DNA of 64,000 nt from Pseudomonas sp. PDM04 (GCF_014851765.1 NZ_JACVAI010000007.1:356862-420861); one strand, 5' to 3'. Shown: positions 42,945 to 52,280, numbered from the stretch's first letter. Made by a program: numbers and translations. Notes: generated by a model from the letters alone, not told the origin.

Positions 42945-45167
42945 TCAGAAGCGGCTGGTCAGTGAAACGCCGAAGGTGCGGGGGTCACCAAACATCACGC
43001 CGGCGCTCTGGAAGCCGCCGGGCAGGGTATGGCTGCGGTATTCCTTGTCGGTGAGGTTGTGCACGTAGCCCGTCACCTCGGTTTTGCCGCCCGGCAGTTC
43101 GTAGGTCAGTCGGGCATTGCCGAGGGTGTAGCCGCCGCTGCGCATGTTCTGGCTTTGGTCGTTGGTGAAGTAGTACTGGCGGCTGCGGGTGTCCCAATCG
43201 GTGCCGACGACGATGGCACCGCCGACGTTCAGCGGAATCCGGTAGTCGGCACCGATCACCGCAGAGACGTTAGGGGCACGGACGAATTTGTTGCCCGAGT
43301 AATCGTTGGGGCCCGAGGTGTAGTCGGTGAATTCGGTGTGCAGCAGGCCGAGGCCGAAGTTGACGTGCAGGTTGTCCAGCGGGATCGCTTCGAGTTCGAA
43401 CTCGGCGCCGTAGGCCTCGCCCTGTGCGCCGTTGGCCAGGCGTGACACGGTCTGGTTGTTGACGGCGGTCACGATGTTCAACTGGATGTCTTCGTAGTCG
43501 TAATAAAACAGGTTGGCGTTGGCGTTCAGGCGCCCGTCGAACCACTCGGACTTCAACCCCAGTTCGTACGCGGTGAGGTATTCCGGATCCACCGTGGCCA
43601 CCGTCGATTGCGTGGTGACGCCAGCGTTGTAGCCACCGGAGCGGAAGCCCTTGGAATAGCGGAAATACACCCGGGCGTTGTCCGACAGTTTGTATTGCGG
43701 GGTGAGGTCGTAGGTCCAGTCGCTCCAGGTGTTGCTTTCATCCTGCAGGGCGGTGACGCCCAGGGCCGAGGTGACATTCTCGGGTTTCCACCAGTCGCCA
43801 CCGCCGAAGCTCGCCTGACCCACGTTGGCCACGCGGTTCAGGTCGATCGACTTGCGTTCGCGGGTCCAGCGCAGGCCACCGGTCAGGCTGAAGTCGTCGG
43901 TGAAGTTGTAGGTCACGCTGCCGAACAGCGCATAGCTTTCGGTCTTCTGGTCGTACGCCACGCGGTTGTAGCTGCGGTTGATGTAGGTGTTGTCCAGCGT
44001 GCCGTTGGCGCTTTTGGAGTCGAGGTCTTCGTTGAAGTAGTGCAGGCCCGCCACCCAGTTCAGCCGGTCGCTGCTGGGCGAGGCCAGGCGCAGCTCCTGG
44101 GAGAACTGTCGGCTGTTGGCGTAGGCATAGCCGCGCTGCAATTCCAGGGGCGTGTTGTCGCTGTCGCTCACGGCATCGCGCTTGAACGATTCGAGCGCGG
44201 TGATCGAGGTCAGTTGCAGGTCGCCCAGTTGCCAGATCAGGTTGAGGTTGCCGCCATCCTGTTCGATGTTCGCGCTGTTCTTGGCGTTGTAGTACACATC
44301 GCCCTGCTTGGGGTCCACGTGGTAGCCGAACTGATTGTTGCCGTTCGGTCCGGTGCCATAGTTGACGGAGCTGGAGCTGCCGGTGTCGTGGTAACGGCGA
44401 CTGTGGAAGTTGAGGTTGGCTTCCAGGTCATCCGAGAGTACGGCGAGGAACTGCAGGCGAATCGCGTCGTCCTCAAGGGCGCCACGGTCGTTGCCGTTGG
44501 CCTTGTTTTCGCTGTAGCCGTCATTGGCCTGGTGACGGATCGCCACGCGGGCCGCGAGCTTGTCGTCAACCAGCGCACCGCCCACGGCGCCTTCAACGGC
44601 ACGGTTGGCGTAGGTGCCCGCGTCCAGCTTGTAATAGCCGTCCTCCTTGAAGGTCGGTTTTTTCGAGATGAAGTTGATGGCGCCGCCGGTGGTGTTCTTG
44701 CCCCACAGGGTGCCCTGCGGGCCGCGCAGCACTTCGACACGGTCCAGGTCGAACAGCGGAAAACCGGTGGCGCTGATGTTGGAGATGTACACGTCGTCCA
44801 TGTAGATGCCCACCGGGCTCACGGTGTTGGCCCCCTGGTCACCGGTGCCCAGTCCGCGGATCCACCAGCGCGGGCGGCCGTGGCCGTCGGTGGTGCCTGC
44901 CGAGGCATTGGGAATGTAGCGGGTGATTTCGTTGGCGGAATTCAGCGACGCTTCGCGGATCTTGTCGCCGCTGAGGACCGAGATCGGAGCGGGCACTTCC
45001 TGTACGGTTTCTTCGCGCTTCTGGGCGGTGACCGTGACTTTTTCCAGGGTCGAGCCGCTGGTGGCCGATGCCTGTGGGTCGAGGTTTTCGTCGGCGTAGC
45101 TGCTGTTGATGCAAAGGCTTCCCAGGCTGACAGCCACCGCGATGGATAAACGTGTGCGTTTGAACAT
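42945..45167 (-). CDS. TonB-dependent outer-membrane receptor (second)
   Basis: 740 residues from MFKRTRLSIAVAVSLG at 45167; gggagcact just upstream favours it over the in-frame ATG at 45179. Signal peptide, TonB-box-like EKVTVTAQKREE, plug (SVLSGDKIREASLNSANEITRYIP, then LDRVEVLRGPQGTLWGKNTTGGAINFISKKP by position about 140-170), and a barrel ending in Phe (SLTSRF). It belongs to the branch with receptors for small organic substrates. One Cys (in the signal peptide) and four Met in 740 residues. Co-transcribed with the binding protein 41837-42892 from a sigma-54 promoter. Confidence 0.9.
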   Translation of the reverse strand: MFKRTRLSIAVAVSLGSLCINSSYADENLDPQASATSGSTLEKVTVTAQKREETVQEVPAPISVLSGDKIREASLNSANEITRYIPNASAGTTDGHGRPRWWIRGLGTGDQGANTVSPVGIYMDDVYISNISATGFPLFDLDRVEVLRGPQGTLWGKNTTGGAINFISKKPTFKEDGYYKLDAGTYANRAVEGAVGGALVDDKLAARVAIRHQANDGYSENKANGNDRGALEDDAIRLQFLAVLSDDLEANLNFHSRRYHDTGSSSSVNYGTGPNGNNQFGYHVDPKQGDVYYNAKNSANIEQDGGNLNLIWQLGDLQLTSITALESFKRDAVSDSDNTPLELQRGYAYANSRQFSQELRLASPSSDRLNWVAGLHYFNEDLDSKSANGTLDNTYINRSYNRVAYDQKTESYALFGSVTYNFTDDFSLTGGLRWTRERKSIDLNRVANVGQASFGGGDWWKPENVTSALGVTALQDESNTWSDWTYDLTPQYKLSDNARVYFRYSKGFRSGGYNAGVTTQSTVATVDPEYLTAYELGLKSEWFDGRLNANANLFYYDYEDIQLNIVTAVNNQTVSRLANGAQGEAYGAEFELEAIPLDNLHVNFGLGLLHTEFTDYTSGPNDYSGNKFVRAPNVSAVIGADYRIPLNVGGAIVVGTDWDTRSRQYYFTNDQSQNMRSGGYTLGNARLTYELPGGKTEVTGYVHNLTDKEYRSHTLPGGFQSAGVMFGDPRTFGVSLTSRF

Positions 45168-45257
45168 AGTGCTCCCCATTACTGCTTCGGAAGAGAGATC
45201 GAAGACTCTCGCAAGGCTAATGTCGGGTCTGTGTATCAGCCCGTTTGATGGGGGTAT

Positions 45258-45273
45258 CGCAACAACCGTACCT
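45258..45273 (-). promoter_or_regulatory. Probable sigma-54 (-24/-12) promoter of the second receptor gene
   Basis: Minus-strand AGGTACGGTTGTTGCG keeps GG and GC at 10-nt spacing and TTGC. It is the weakest match of the seven (GGTAC for GGCAC). Predicted leader about 80 nt. Confidence 0.6.
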
Positions 45274-45397
45274 AAAATGAAAAAGCGCGGTAGTAAAATG
45301 TAACTTGTTGAAAAGTATGTAGAAAAACTTATTGCCGGGGGAGCGCTTGGCGAGTTTACAGCGAGCGGACTGCTGGCCTGGACGCACCTGCTGGGAG

Positions 45398-45419
45398 GGT
45401 GCTGCTGGAGCAGCACCCG
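45398..45419. promoter_or_regulatory. Activator site TGCTG-N6-CAGCA upstream of the second receptor gene
   Basis: Core 45401-45416 (TGCTGCTGGAGCAGCA) within a perfect 22-bp palindrome (10-bp arms ending ggg/ccc around GG). Centre about 137 bp upstream of the -24 element. Confidence 0.8.
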
Positions 45420-45438
45420 GGCGTGACGGAGAGGGGGC

Positions 45439-46113
45439 TCAACCGGTATAGGCTTTGGACCGCTCCAGCAAACCGGTACGCTTCCATTGCAGTTCGAGCG
45501 CGCCGGGGGTGTAAACCTGCGCACCCCCCAACTGTTCGGCAATCGCCTGGTAACGCGCGGCCTCCTCGACAAAGAGGATGATTTCCGAAGTCTTCAGAAT
45601 CCCCTGGCCCCAGAAGTTGGCGCCGCCGTTGGATTCCAGCAACGCCGGAGGCGGCGCCAGTTCAGGGTGCTGGTCCAGGCGCTCGCGAATCACCTCGAGG
45701 GCGCTGCGGGTGCGCTCCAGATGGTTGGGGATTTCCCGTGCGAGCAGGTGCCGGGCCGCCGCCACATAGAGGATCGGGAACGGCTTGTGCGCCAGTGACC
45801 AGGCCGACAGCCAGGCGGTGTGCACATGGATCACGGTGTCGGCTTGCAGGCGCGCTTCATTGATCAGCGAGTCAGGGTGATCGGCGAACGCCGACAGGCT
45901 GATCTTCGGCGTCTGGTCCCGTGCCAGGCCACCGGGAAAACGAATTCCCAGCAAGCGGTCGGTGCCGGGGATGCGATGGGAAATGTGGAACGTCAGGCTC
46001 GCCGACAGCGTGCCGTTCGCCCGCAGGGTGTCAAAGGCGTGAAGGGCATCAGCCCGGGCCTGGTCGACATAGGCGACCAGGTCGATATCGGTGGTACGTT
46101 CAATGGCAGACAT
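45439..46113 (-). CDS. Class II aldolase-like protein (second), altered metal site
   Basis: 224 residues from MSAIERTTDIDLVAYVDQ; aggag lies 8 nt upstream. HVH in VIHVHTAWLSAWSLAHK is kept, but the third ligand is again lost (ESNGGANFWGQGI). No Cys, and the initiator is the only Met. It shares the N-terminal and C-terminal layout of the 40910-41644 protein. Its own sigma-54 promoter and UAS place it in the same regulon. It is followed, 20 bp after its stop, by the activator site for the next gene. Confidence 0.75.
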   Translation of the reverse strand: MSAIERTTDIDLVAYVDQARADALHAFDTLRANGTLSASLTFHISHRIPGTDRLLGIRFPGGLARDQTPKISLSAFADHPDSLINEARLQADTVIHVHTAWLSAWSLAHKPFPILYVAAARHLLAREIPNHLERTRSALEVIRERLDQHPELAPPPALLESNGGANFWGQGILKTSEIILFVEEAARYQAIAEQLGGAQVYTPGALELQWKRTGLLERSKAYTG

Positions 46114-46167
46114 GAGGGATCTCCTGAAGGGCTGTCGGTGCGATCGCAATCGCACGCCATCCGGGAG

Positions 46168-46183
46168 AGCACAGGCCGTGCCA
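46168..46183 (-). promoter_or_regulatory. Sigma-54 (-24/-12) promoter of the second aldolase-like gene
   Basis: Minus-strand TGGCACGGCCTGTGCT: the full -24 consensus TGGCACG, with GC at the right spacing. Predicted start near 46157, leader about 44 nt. Confidence 0.85.
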
Positions 46184-46269
46184 TGACCCTGTTTTCGGTG
46201 TTTGCGCCAATGCCGTCGAGGGCCGAGCTGTCCGACACCGGCCCTGGCCGGCGCGATTCGATCCGGATG

Positions 46270-46285
46270 TGCTGGGTGAGCAGCA
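46270..46285. promoter_or_regulatory. Activator site TGCTG-N6-CAGCA upstream of the second aldolase-like gene
   Basis: TGCTGGGTGAGCAGCA, centre about 95 bp from the -24 element. It is less palindromic inside the spacer than the other copies, but the ten fixed positions all match. Confidence 0.75.
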
Positions 46286-46327
46286 ACGGATAAGCAGTCC
46301 GGCGTTTGCCCGGACGGCCTCCAGCGC

Positions 46328-47293
46328 TCAGGCGACGTCCATGCCTGTCCATTGCCGGGATAACGCCCAAAGGCGCTCGGCGAGTTCCGGGTCGGCCGCC
46401 CAGTGCGCCACGCCCTTGCGCCCCAGTGCCGCGTCATTGATCGGCGCGATGTTGCAGTCTTCGCAGTACACACCGCCTTGGTTGTCCAGGTCCTTGCGGG
46501 TGGCGCACCACAGACCCGTTGCCGCGCCTTGCTCCAGGGTCTTGAGACCCGATTCGGGCTCGACCCTTGGCTTGCCCTGTTGATCATAAATGTCGAACGC
46601 GGCGATTTCCTCGGTGCTCAGGTGACGCGCCAGGTCCGTCAGGATCTGTCCCGGGTGCAGGGAAAAAGCGCGTATGCCGTGTGGACTGCCGCGTCGATCC
46701 AGCGCCAGGGCGAACAGCGCATTGGCGGTTTTCGACTGACCGTAGGCGAGCCATTTGTCGTAGGGGCGTTGCTGAAAATCGATGTCCTGGAAATCGATCC
46801 CGGCGATCTGATGTCCACGCGATGACACGGCAATCACGCGGCCCTTTCCTGCGACGAGCGCGGGCCACAAGCCACAGGTCAGGCGGTAGTGCCCCAGGTG
46901 ATTGGTGGCGAACTGGCTTTCGTGGCCCTGGGCGTCGCGCAGCAAGGGCGCGGCCATGATCCCGGCGCAGTTGATCAGCAGGGATATCGGGTTGCCTTGG
47001 GCCACGATGCGGCGCGCAAAGGCCTGGATGGAGTCGGGCTGCATGAGGTCCATGGCCTGCACTTCGACCTGCCCGACACCTGCCAACGCCTCGCGGGCTC
47101 TGTGCGGATCCCTGGCGGGCACAATGACGTTCGCGCCGGCCTCGGCCAGGCGCCTGGCGGTGACCAGGCCGATGCCGGAGTGGCCGCCGGTGACGATGGC
47201 GATGCGACCGCTCAGGTCCACGCCAGCCATGACATCGGCGGCGGTGCTGGCAGCGTGAAAGGGCGAGCGGATAGGCTGTTGTGGCGTAGGCAT
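46328..47293 (-). CDS. Short-chain dehydrogenase/reductase
   Basis: 321 residues. The cofactor motif TGGHSGIG lies near residue 36, INCAGIM near 108, and the catalytic YxxxK as YGQSKTANALF near 186. The length and the C-terminal extension resemble the retinol dehydrogenase/WW-oxidoreductase-like SDR branch. It is divergent from the AraC-family gene 47377-48297. No activator site or sigma-54 promoter is seen upstream, so it is probably outside the sulfur regulon. Substrate unknown. Confidence 0.85.
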   Translation of the reverse strand: MPTPQQPIRSPFHAASTAADVMAGVDLSGRIAIVTGGHSGIGLVTARRLAEAGANVIVPARDPHRAREALAGVGQVEVQAMDLMQPDSIQAFARRIVAQGNPISLLINCAGIMAAPLLRDAQGHESQFATNHLGHYRLTCGLWPALVAGKGRVIAVSSRGHQIAGIDFQDIDFQQRPYDKWLAYGQSKTANALFALALDRRGSPHGIRAFSLHPGQILTDLARHLSTEEIAAFDIYDQQGKPRVEPESGLKTLEQGAATGLWCATRKDLDNQGGVYCEDCNIAPINDAALGRKGVAHWAADPELAERLWALSRQWTGMDVA

Positions 47294-47376
47294 GTGTGTG
47301 TCCTCCTGCTATCGAGGCTGACTATTCTTGGTTACTATCGCCGGACAAAACAGGTCAGAACATCCGGGTTTTTATC

Positions 47377-48297
47377 GTGATCATCCAAAGCGCAACCTCC
47401 GATCCCTTGTCTGATGTGCTCGCCATGACCGGCCTGCGCACGGCGTGCTCGGTGCGCCTGCAAGCCGGGGGCGTGTGGGCCCTGCGGTTTCGTCCCATCG
47501 AGTTGAAATTCAATGTGGTGCGGCGCGGTGAGTGCTGGCTGCTCACGGAGGGCGCGCCGGCTCAGCTTCTGCGTGCGGGTGATTGCTTCGTGGTGTCGCG
47601 CACGCCCTTTGTCCTGGCCAGTTCACCAGAGGTCGAGCCCGTCGATGCGGCCGTGGTGTTTTCCCAGGAAGGCGCGTCGGCGAAGATGGGGGCAGGGGAG
47701 GATGTGGAGTTGCTGGGGGGCAGTGTGTCGGTCGAGCGTCCGGGGGCTGTCGAGCTGATCGACCTGTTGCCGCCGGCCTTCATCATTCCGGCGAGTGGCG
47801 CGGGCGCTTCGTCATTCGCCTGGCTGCTGGATGAACTCGATCGAGAGTGGCAGTCGGCACAGGTGGGCGCCTATTCGGTGTGCAACGATCTGCTGCGAAT
47901 GATCTTTGTCCACGCCTTGCGATATCACATTTCCACGGCGGCCATGGATGACTTGAACTGGCTCGCAGGGCTTCGCGATCCGGCCATCGCGTCGGTGTTG
48001 GGGGCGATACATCGCCAGCCGGAAAAGAACTGGAGGCTGGGTGAACTGGCGGAACTTGCCTGCATGTCGCGCTCGAGTTTCGCCGCAAGGTTCAAGGCGC
48101 AGGTCGGGCAAGCCCCTGTCGAATACAGCGCCCGCTGGCGCATGCGTGTGGCGGCAGTACGCTTGCAGAAGGGCGGTGAAAGCGTCTCGTCCATTGCGGC
48201 TTCGCTGGGCTATCTGTCCGACGCGGCCTTCGGCGTCGCGTTCCGGCGTGTTCACGGGCAATCGCCTGGGCGGTATCGGCGTGAGGCGTCGATCTAG
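47377..48297 (+). CDS. AraC-family regulator with cupin-type sensor domain
   Basis: 306 residues if started at GTG 47377 (VIIQSATSDPLSDVLAMTGLRT); ATG 47425 is an alternative. N-terminal cupin-6 type domain (LTEGAPAQLLRAGDCFVVSR) and a C-terminal pair of helix-turn-helix motifs (LGELAELACMSRSSFAARFK and VSSIAASLGYLSDAAFGVAF). It probably controls the divergent SDR gene. Its stop codon overlaps that of the convergent GbdR-like gene. Confidence 0.82.
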   Translation: MIIQSATSDPLSDVLAMTGLRTACSVRLQAGGVWALRFRPIELKFNVVRRGECWLLTEGAPAQLLRAGDCFVVSRTPFVLASSPEVEPVDAAVVFSQEGASAKMGAGEDVELLGGSVSVERPGAVELIDLLPPAFIIPASGAGASSFAWLLDELDREWQSAQVGAYSVCNDLLRMIFVHALRYHISTAAMDDLNWLAGLRDPAIASVLGAIHRQPEKNWRLGELAELACMSRSSFAARFKAQVGQAPVEYSARWRMRVAAVRLQKGGESVSSIAASLGYLSDAAFGVAFRRVHGQSPGRYRREASI

Positions 48298-49397
48298 GAT
48301 GTGGACGGTGCGCTGACCGGGACGCTGGCAAAGGTCGATTCGCTGCGTGCCTGGTCGAACGCGGTGACCGGTTGGATCCATCGCGGTTGAGCGATTGCGG
48401 GCACGGCGGGTTTGCGGCCGGTTCCCGCACCACAGCGCTCGTCGCTCGGCGGCACCCCGAAGTACTCGCGATAGCATTTGGAGAAGTGCGGCGTGGATAC
48501 AAAACCGCAGGCAGCCGTCAAATCGACGATCGACATTGAGGTTTGCTTGAGCAACTGGCGCGCTCGAACAAGGCGTAGCCGCAGGTAGTAACGTGAGGGT
48601 GTGCAGTGCAGGTATTTCTGAAACGAGCGCTCCAGTTGTCGACGTGACAGGTCTACGTATTGCGCGAGGTGGTCCAGGTCGATCGGCTCCTCGAGATTGG
48701 CCTCCATCAACGCGACGATTTCCTGCAGTTTCGGCTGATGAGTGCCGAGCACATGCTTGAGTGGAACGCGCTGGTGATCCTGTTCGTTGCGAATGCGCTC
48801 GTAGACGAACATCTCCGAAATGGCCGCAGACAACTCGCGGCCATGATCGCGACCGATCAGGTGCAGCATCATGTCCATGGGCGCCGTGCCGCCGGAACTG
48901 GTGAAGCGGTTGCGGTCGAGGGTGAACAGGCTTGCGCTCATGCCCACTCGCGGGAAAGCCTCCTGCATGGCCGCCAGGAATTCCCAGTGCACACTGCATT
49001 CGTAGCCATCGAGCAAACCGGCTCTGGCCAGCGCCCAACTGCCGGTACAGATGCCTCCCAGCCGCCGGGACTGCCGCGCCAGGGCTTTGAGCCAGGTCAG
49101 GTGCTCAGGCGTGACCACGTTCTGGATGCCCACCCCGCCACACACGATCACCGTGTCGGCCTGCCAGGGATCGTCCCACGCTGCATCGGGGGTGATCGGC
49201 ACGCCGTCACTGGCCCAGACCGGTTCGCCACCCGGGCTGAACGTATGCCAGCGGTAGAGCTCCTGCCCCGACAACTGATTGGCCATACGCAAGGGCTCCA
49301 CCGCCGACGCCAGGGAGATCAGGGTGAATTGGTCCAGTAGCAGGAAACCAATCGATTGGGTCGATTTCCCGTTGAGTGCGGGGCGGCTCGATGACAT
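48294..49397 (-). CDS. GlxA/GbdR-type AraC-family regulator
   Basis: 367 residues from MSSSRPALNGKSTQSIGFLL. N-terminal DJ-1/PfpI-like domain (VEPLRMANQLSGQELYRWH, then GGICTGSWALARAGLLDG, where Cys sits at the nucleophile elbow) and C-terminal AraC helix-turn-helix (LAQYVDLSRRQLERSFQKYL, VDLTAACGFVSTPHFSKCYR). The size and sequence style match GbdR/CdhR/ArgR regulators of quaternary-amine and arginine catabolism in Pseudomonas. It follows the GabP-like permease by 5 bp on the same strand, which points to control of amine or amino-acid uptake. Confidence 0.85.
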   Translation of the reverse strand: MSSSRPALNGKSTQSIGFLLLDQFTLISLASAVEPLRMANQLSGQELYRWHTFSPGGEPVWASDGVPITPDAAWDDPWQADTVIVCGGVGIQNVVTPEHLTWLKALARQSRRLGGICTGSWALARAGLLDGYECSVHWEFLAAMQEAFPRVGMSASLFTLDRNRFTSSGGTAPMDMMLHLIGRDHGRELSAAISEMFVYERIRNEQDHQRVPLKHVLGTHQPKLQEIVALMEANLEEPIDLDHLAQYVDLSRRQLERSFQKYLHCTPSRYYLRLRLVRARQLLKQTSMSIVDLTAACGFVSTPHFSKCYREYFGVPPSDERCGAGTGRKPAVPAIAQPRWIQPVTAFDQARSESTFASVPVSAPSTS

Positions 49398-49402
49398 GTG
49401 TA

Positions 49403-50803
49403 TTATCCCGCTGATGTCGCCCTGGCCGGCTGGGCAGACTGACGCGAGGTGACCAGGCCGATGAACGAGATCGCCAGGGCCAGACCAATGGTCGTGATGA
49501 CTTCGGTACGGTGTTGTGGGGAGATCATCATGACCGTCAGGGCCGCGCAGATGAACAGGATCACCAGCCACGTCAGCCAGGGAAACAACCACATGCGAAA
49601 GGTCAACTCGACGTTTTGCCGACGCAGCATCCGACGCATGCGCAGCTGCGAAACCGCAATCGCGAGGTACACCAGCAAGGCAATCGCACCGGAACTGGCG
49701 AGCAGGAATTCGAACAACCCGGCGGGCATGAAGTAGCTCCACACCGTGATAGCCGCACCCAGCACGGTACTGGCGAGCACTGCCGCCCGTGGCACGCCGC
49801 CGGCCGAGGTCGCCTTCAGCGGTCGGGGCGCGTCGCCACGGCGCGCCAGTGAAAACAGCATGCGCGACGCGATGTAGATCGAGGAGTTCATGCAACTGGC
49901 CACGGCAATCAACACCACCACGTCGACCATGAATTTGGCATGGGGAATGTTCATGATTTCCAGCGCGCGCTGGTAGGAGCCTGTTGCGGCCAACAAGGGA
50001 TCGTTCCAGGGCACCACGGAGATCACCACGAAGATCGACAGCAGATAGAACACCCCGATGCGCCAGATCACCGAGCGCGTGGCCTTGGCAATATTCTGTG
50101 CCGGGTGGCTGGACTCAGCGGCGGCGATGGTCACCGCTTCGGTGCCGATGAAACTGAACATGATGGTGATGAAGGCGCCCACGACCGCTGACAGGCCATT
50201 GGGTGCGAATCCGCCGTGCTCGGCCATCAGGCCGCTCAATCCGCTGACTTGCCGGTCGGGAACCCAACCCGTCAACACCGCGAATCCCACGCCGATGAAA
50301 CCGATGATCGCCACTACTTTGGCCATGGCGAACCAGAATTCGAATTCGCCGTATTTGGACACGCTGAACAGGTTGGTCACGACCAGCGCAATGATTGACG
50401 CGAGGGCGAACTGCCAGGCTTCGACCTGCGCAAACCACTGGTTCAATACGTGTCCGGCGGCCAGCGCCTCGATCGGGATGACCAGCACCCAGAACCACCA
50501 GTAGAGCCAACCGATGGTGAAACCCGCCCAACGGCCAATGGCCTGATCGGCATAGGTGGAGAACGAGCCGGTGTCCGGGTTGGCCACCGCCATTTCACCC
50601 AGCATGCGCATGACCAGAACGACCAGCAGGCCTGAGGCCAGATAGGCCAGCAACACCGCCGGTCCCGCCGCCGCGATCGCATGCCCTGAGCCCACGAACA
50701 GGCCGGCGCCGATAATCCCTGCGATAGACAACATGGTGACGTGGCGAGGCTTGAAGCCCTGCGCCAATTGGCCACTCGAATCCTTGGAGCTCGGGCTGAT
50801 CAT
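49403..50803 (-). CDS. APC-family amino-acid permease, GabP-like
   Basis: 466 residues from MISPSSKDSSGQLAQGFKPRHV at 50803, the length of GabP. About 12 membrane spans; the APC motif SIAGIIGAGLFVGSGHAIAAAGPAV (about 26-50) and FSFIGTEAVTIAAAESSHPAQNIAKA are present. GabP imports GABA with protons. GABA is likely but D-serine/proline-type relatives share these features. It is directly upstream of the GbdR-like gene on the minus strand and would form an operon with it. Confidence 0.82.
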   Translation of the reverse strand: MISPSSKDSSGQLAQGFKPRHVTMLSIAGIIGAGLFVGSGHAIAAAGPAVLLAYLASGLLVVLVMRMLGEMAVANPDTGSFSTYADQAIGRWAGFTIGWLYWWFWVLVIPIEALAAGHVLNQWFAQVEAWQFALASIIALVVTNLFSVSKYGEFEFWFAMAKVVAIIGFIGVGFAVLTGWVPDRQVSGLSGLMAEHGGFAPNGLSAVVGAFITIMFSFIGTEAVTIAAAESSHPAQNIAKATRSVIWRIGVFYLLSIFVVISVVPWNDPLLAATGSYQRALEIMNIPHAKFMVDVVVLIAVASCMNSSIYIASRMLFSLARRGDAPRPLKATSAGGVPRAAVLASTVLGAAITVWSYFMPAGLFEFLLASSGAIALLVYLAIAVSQLRMRRMLRRQNVELTFRMWLFPWLTWLVILFICAALTVMMISPQHRTEVITTIGLALAISFIGLVTSRQSAQPARATSAG

Positions 50804-51211
50804 TATTGTTTTTCTCTGGTGAACGGCATTTAGACGTATTGATGGGGGCAGGCTTATGCCCTGGGTAGATGCGGCGACCTCCGGACGCTGCTGTTCCTGG
50901 TAAATCCATCCTTTCGATGTGGTGATTCGTTGCAAAAAGCAGCGCTACCTTATCCGGCTTGTCGGACAACCCAGTTTTCCGAGCGCGCCGCCGTTGTGTC
51001 TGATATCGACATTTGCGAGCTGGACGTTCACGGTGAAAACCCATCGGTCACTGAGTGGCCAATCGCAATCATCCTGTATTGTCGGGGGCTCTGCAGGCTC
51101 GAAGGGTAGAGGGGGAGGCGGGGAATTCCCGGCGGGTGTGACGTGCTCTGCAAGAGGGCGCGGCGTCACTTGAAGGGTGGTGGATGCGCACGATCCTGCC
51201 GTGCACGGCGG
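50804..51211. other. 408-bp gap upstream of the GabP-like gene
   Basis: No convincing gene. Short reading frames here have no ribosome-binding site or known pattern. It must hold the minus-strand promoter for the permease-regulator operon, and the end of the DUF2798 transcript. No sigma-54 promoter, activator core or clear hairpin is visible. Confidence 0.4.
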
Positions 51212-51442
51212 TCACTCGCCCGTGACGGTCATGCGCCGTACCACGCCTCGGATCACGGGCGCCGCGAGTAACACCACCGGCAACATCAACACCCAGGACA
51301 GCGCCCAGGCACTCAGCCAGCGACCCGCAAAGGCGATGTCGAACGCGTGGGGCGTGGTGGCGATGGCGGCCGCGACCGAGCAGGTCAGGCCGGATTGCAC
51401 GACGCCGAATACGAAATGCTCATAGCGCGCCGGGATTTTCAT
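51212..51442 (-). CDS. DUF2798-type small membrane protein
   Basis: 76 residues from MKIPARYEHFVFGVVQSGLTC; two membrane spans (about 10-30 and 45-68), ending APVIRGVVRRMTVTGE. The pattern MKIP..Y...VFG...S...C is that of the DUF2798 family, whose function is unknown. It lies 78 bp downstream of the isochorismatase gene, on the same strand. Confidence 0.72.
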   Translation of the reverse strand: MKIPARYEHFVFGVVQSGLTCSVAAAIATTPHAFDIAFAGRWLSAWALSWVLMLPVVLLAAPVIRGVVRRMTVTGE

Positions 51443-51520
51443 CGGGGCTCTCCGAGGGGCGGTCCTTCGGGAGACCGGGCGCAATGCCCGGCCTCCCTGG
51501 GACGGATCAGCGTGACAGGC

Positions 51521-52234
51521 TTAACGTGCCTGTTGCAGTTGCGCGACGGTTTCTTCGGTGGTCCACAGGCCATGGGCGAGGAAGCGGTAGTTGATGATCG
51601 CCGCCAGGTAGCCATCGCCGTCCGGCAGGCGCGGGCCGGCGGTTGCATCACGCACGACCACGATCTCGAAGCCCTGCTCCAGCAGCTCACGCAAGTGCGA
51701 TTCCACGCACAGGTTGGCCGCCATGCCGGCGAGGATGATCTGGGTCACGCCTTTCTTGCGCAGTTGCAGCGCCAGGTCGTTGGTTTCCGGGCCGTAGACC
51801 TTGTGCGGCGAGGCGATGATGGTCTGGCCATCGAGAATGTACGGCTTGTAGATCTCGAGGAAGTCGGCGCCGGACCCTTCGAAATCCTCCAGCGTGTTCG
51901 GCCCTTTGCGATCGAACATGCAGATGCTGTGCATGACCTTTTCCAGCGGACCGCCGAAATGCCAGTCATGGTCGTGCGGGTAGTAATAGTGCGGCGACAC
52001 GGCAACCGGCAGTTTGCTTGCCTTGAAGGCCTTGAACAGTTTCTCCAGGTTCTCGACGGTATTGTTCTCGACGATGCTTTCGCCGAACACCGCCCAACTG
52101 GCGCCAGTCGGGCTGAGGAAGTCGTTCTGGGGATCGATGACCACCAGGGCGGCCTTGCTCAGGTCGAGTTTGAAACCACTGCCTGGCAGTGCGGGTTCAG
52201 CGGGGTCTGCGTACAGGTTTTCGGACGTGCTCAT
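51521..52234 (-). CDS. Isochorismatase-family cysteine hydrolase (cytoplasmic)
   Basis: 237 residues. The family triad is seen: Asp in VVIDPQNDFL, Lys in ASPHKVYG, and Cys in AANLCVESHLREL. No signal peptide. Family members hydrolyse amides, such as nicotinamide or N-carbamoyl compounds. A close paralogue with a Tat signal is encoded at 56133-56948. An operator-like element lies just upstream at 52281-52300, matching one upstream of the TetR gene. Confidence 0.87.
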   Translation of the reverse strand: MSTSENLYADPAEPALPGSGFKLDLSKAALVVIDPQNDFLSPTGASWAVFGESIVENNTVENLEKLFKAFKASKLPVAVSPHYYYPHDHDWHFGGPLEKVMHSICMFDRKGPNTLEDFEGSGADFLEIYKPYILDGQTIIASPHKVYGPETNDLALQLRKKGVTQIILAGMAANLCVESHLRELLEQGFEIVVVRDATAGPRLPDGDGYLAAIINYRFLAHGLWTTEETVAQLQQAR

Positions 52235-52280
52235 TGCGGTTTACCTCTCGGGTTTATGACGGGGTTGACGCTTAACATAA

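Noticed and set aside
50919..51173. Short open frames in the gap upstream of the GabP-like gene
   Set aside because: No ribosome-binding site, no recognisable domain and no codon pattern that sets them apart from random GC-rich sequence.
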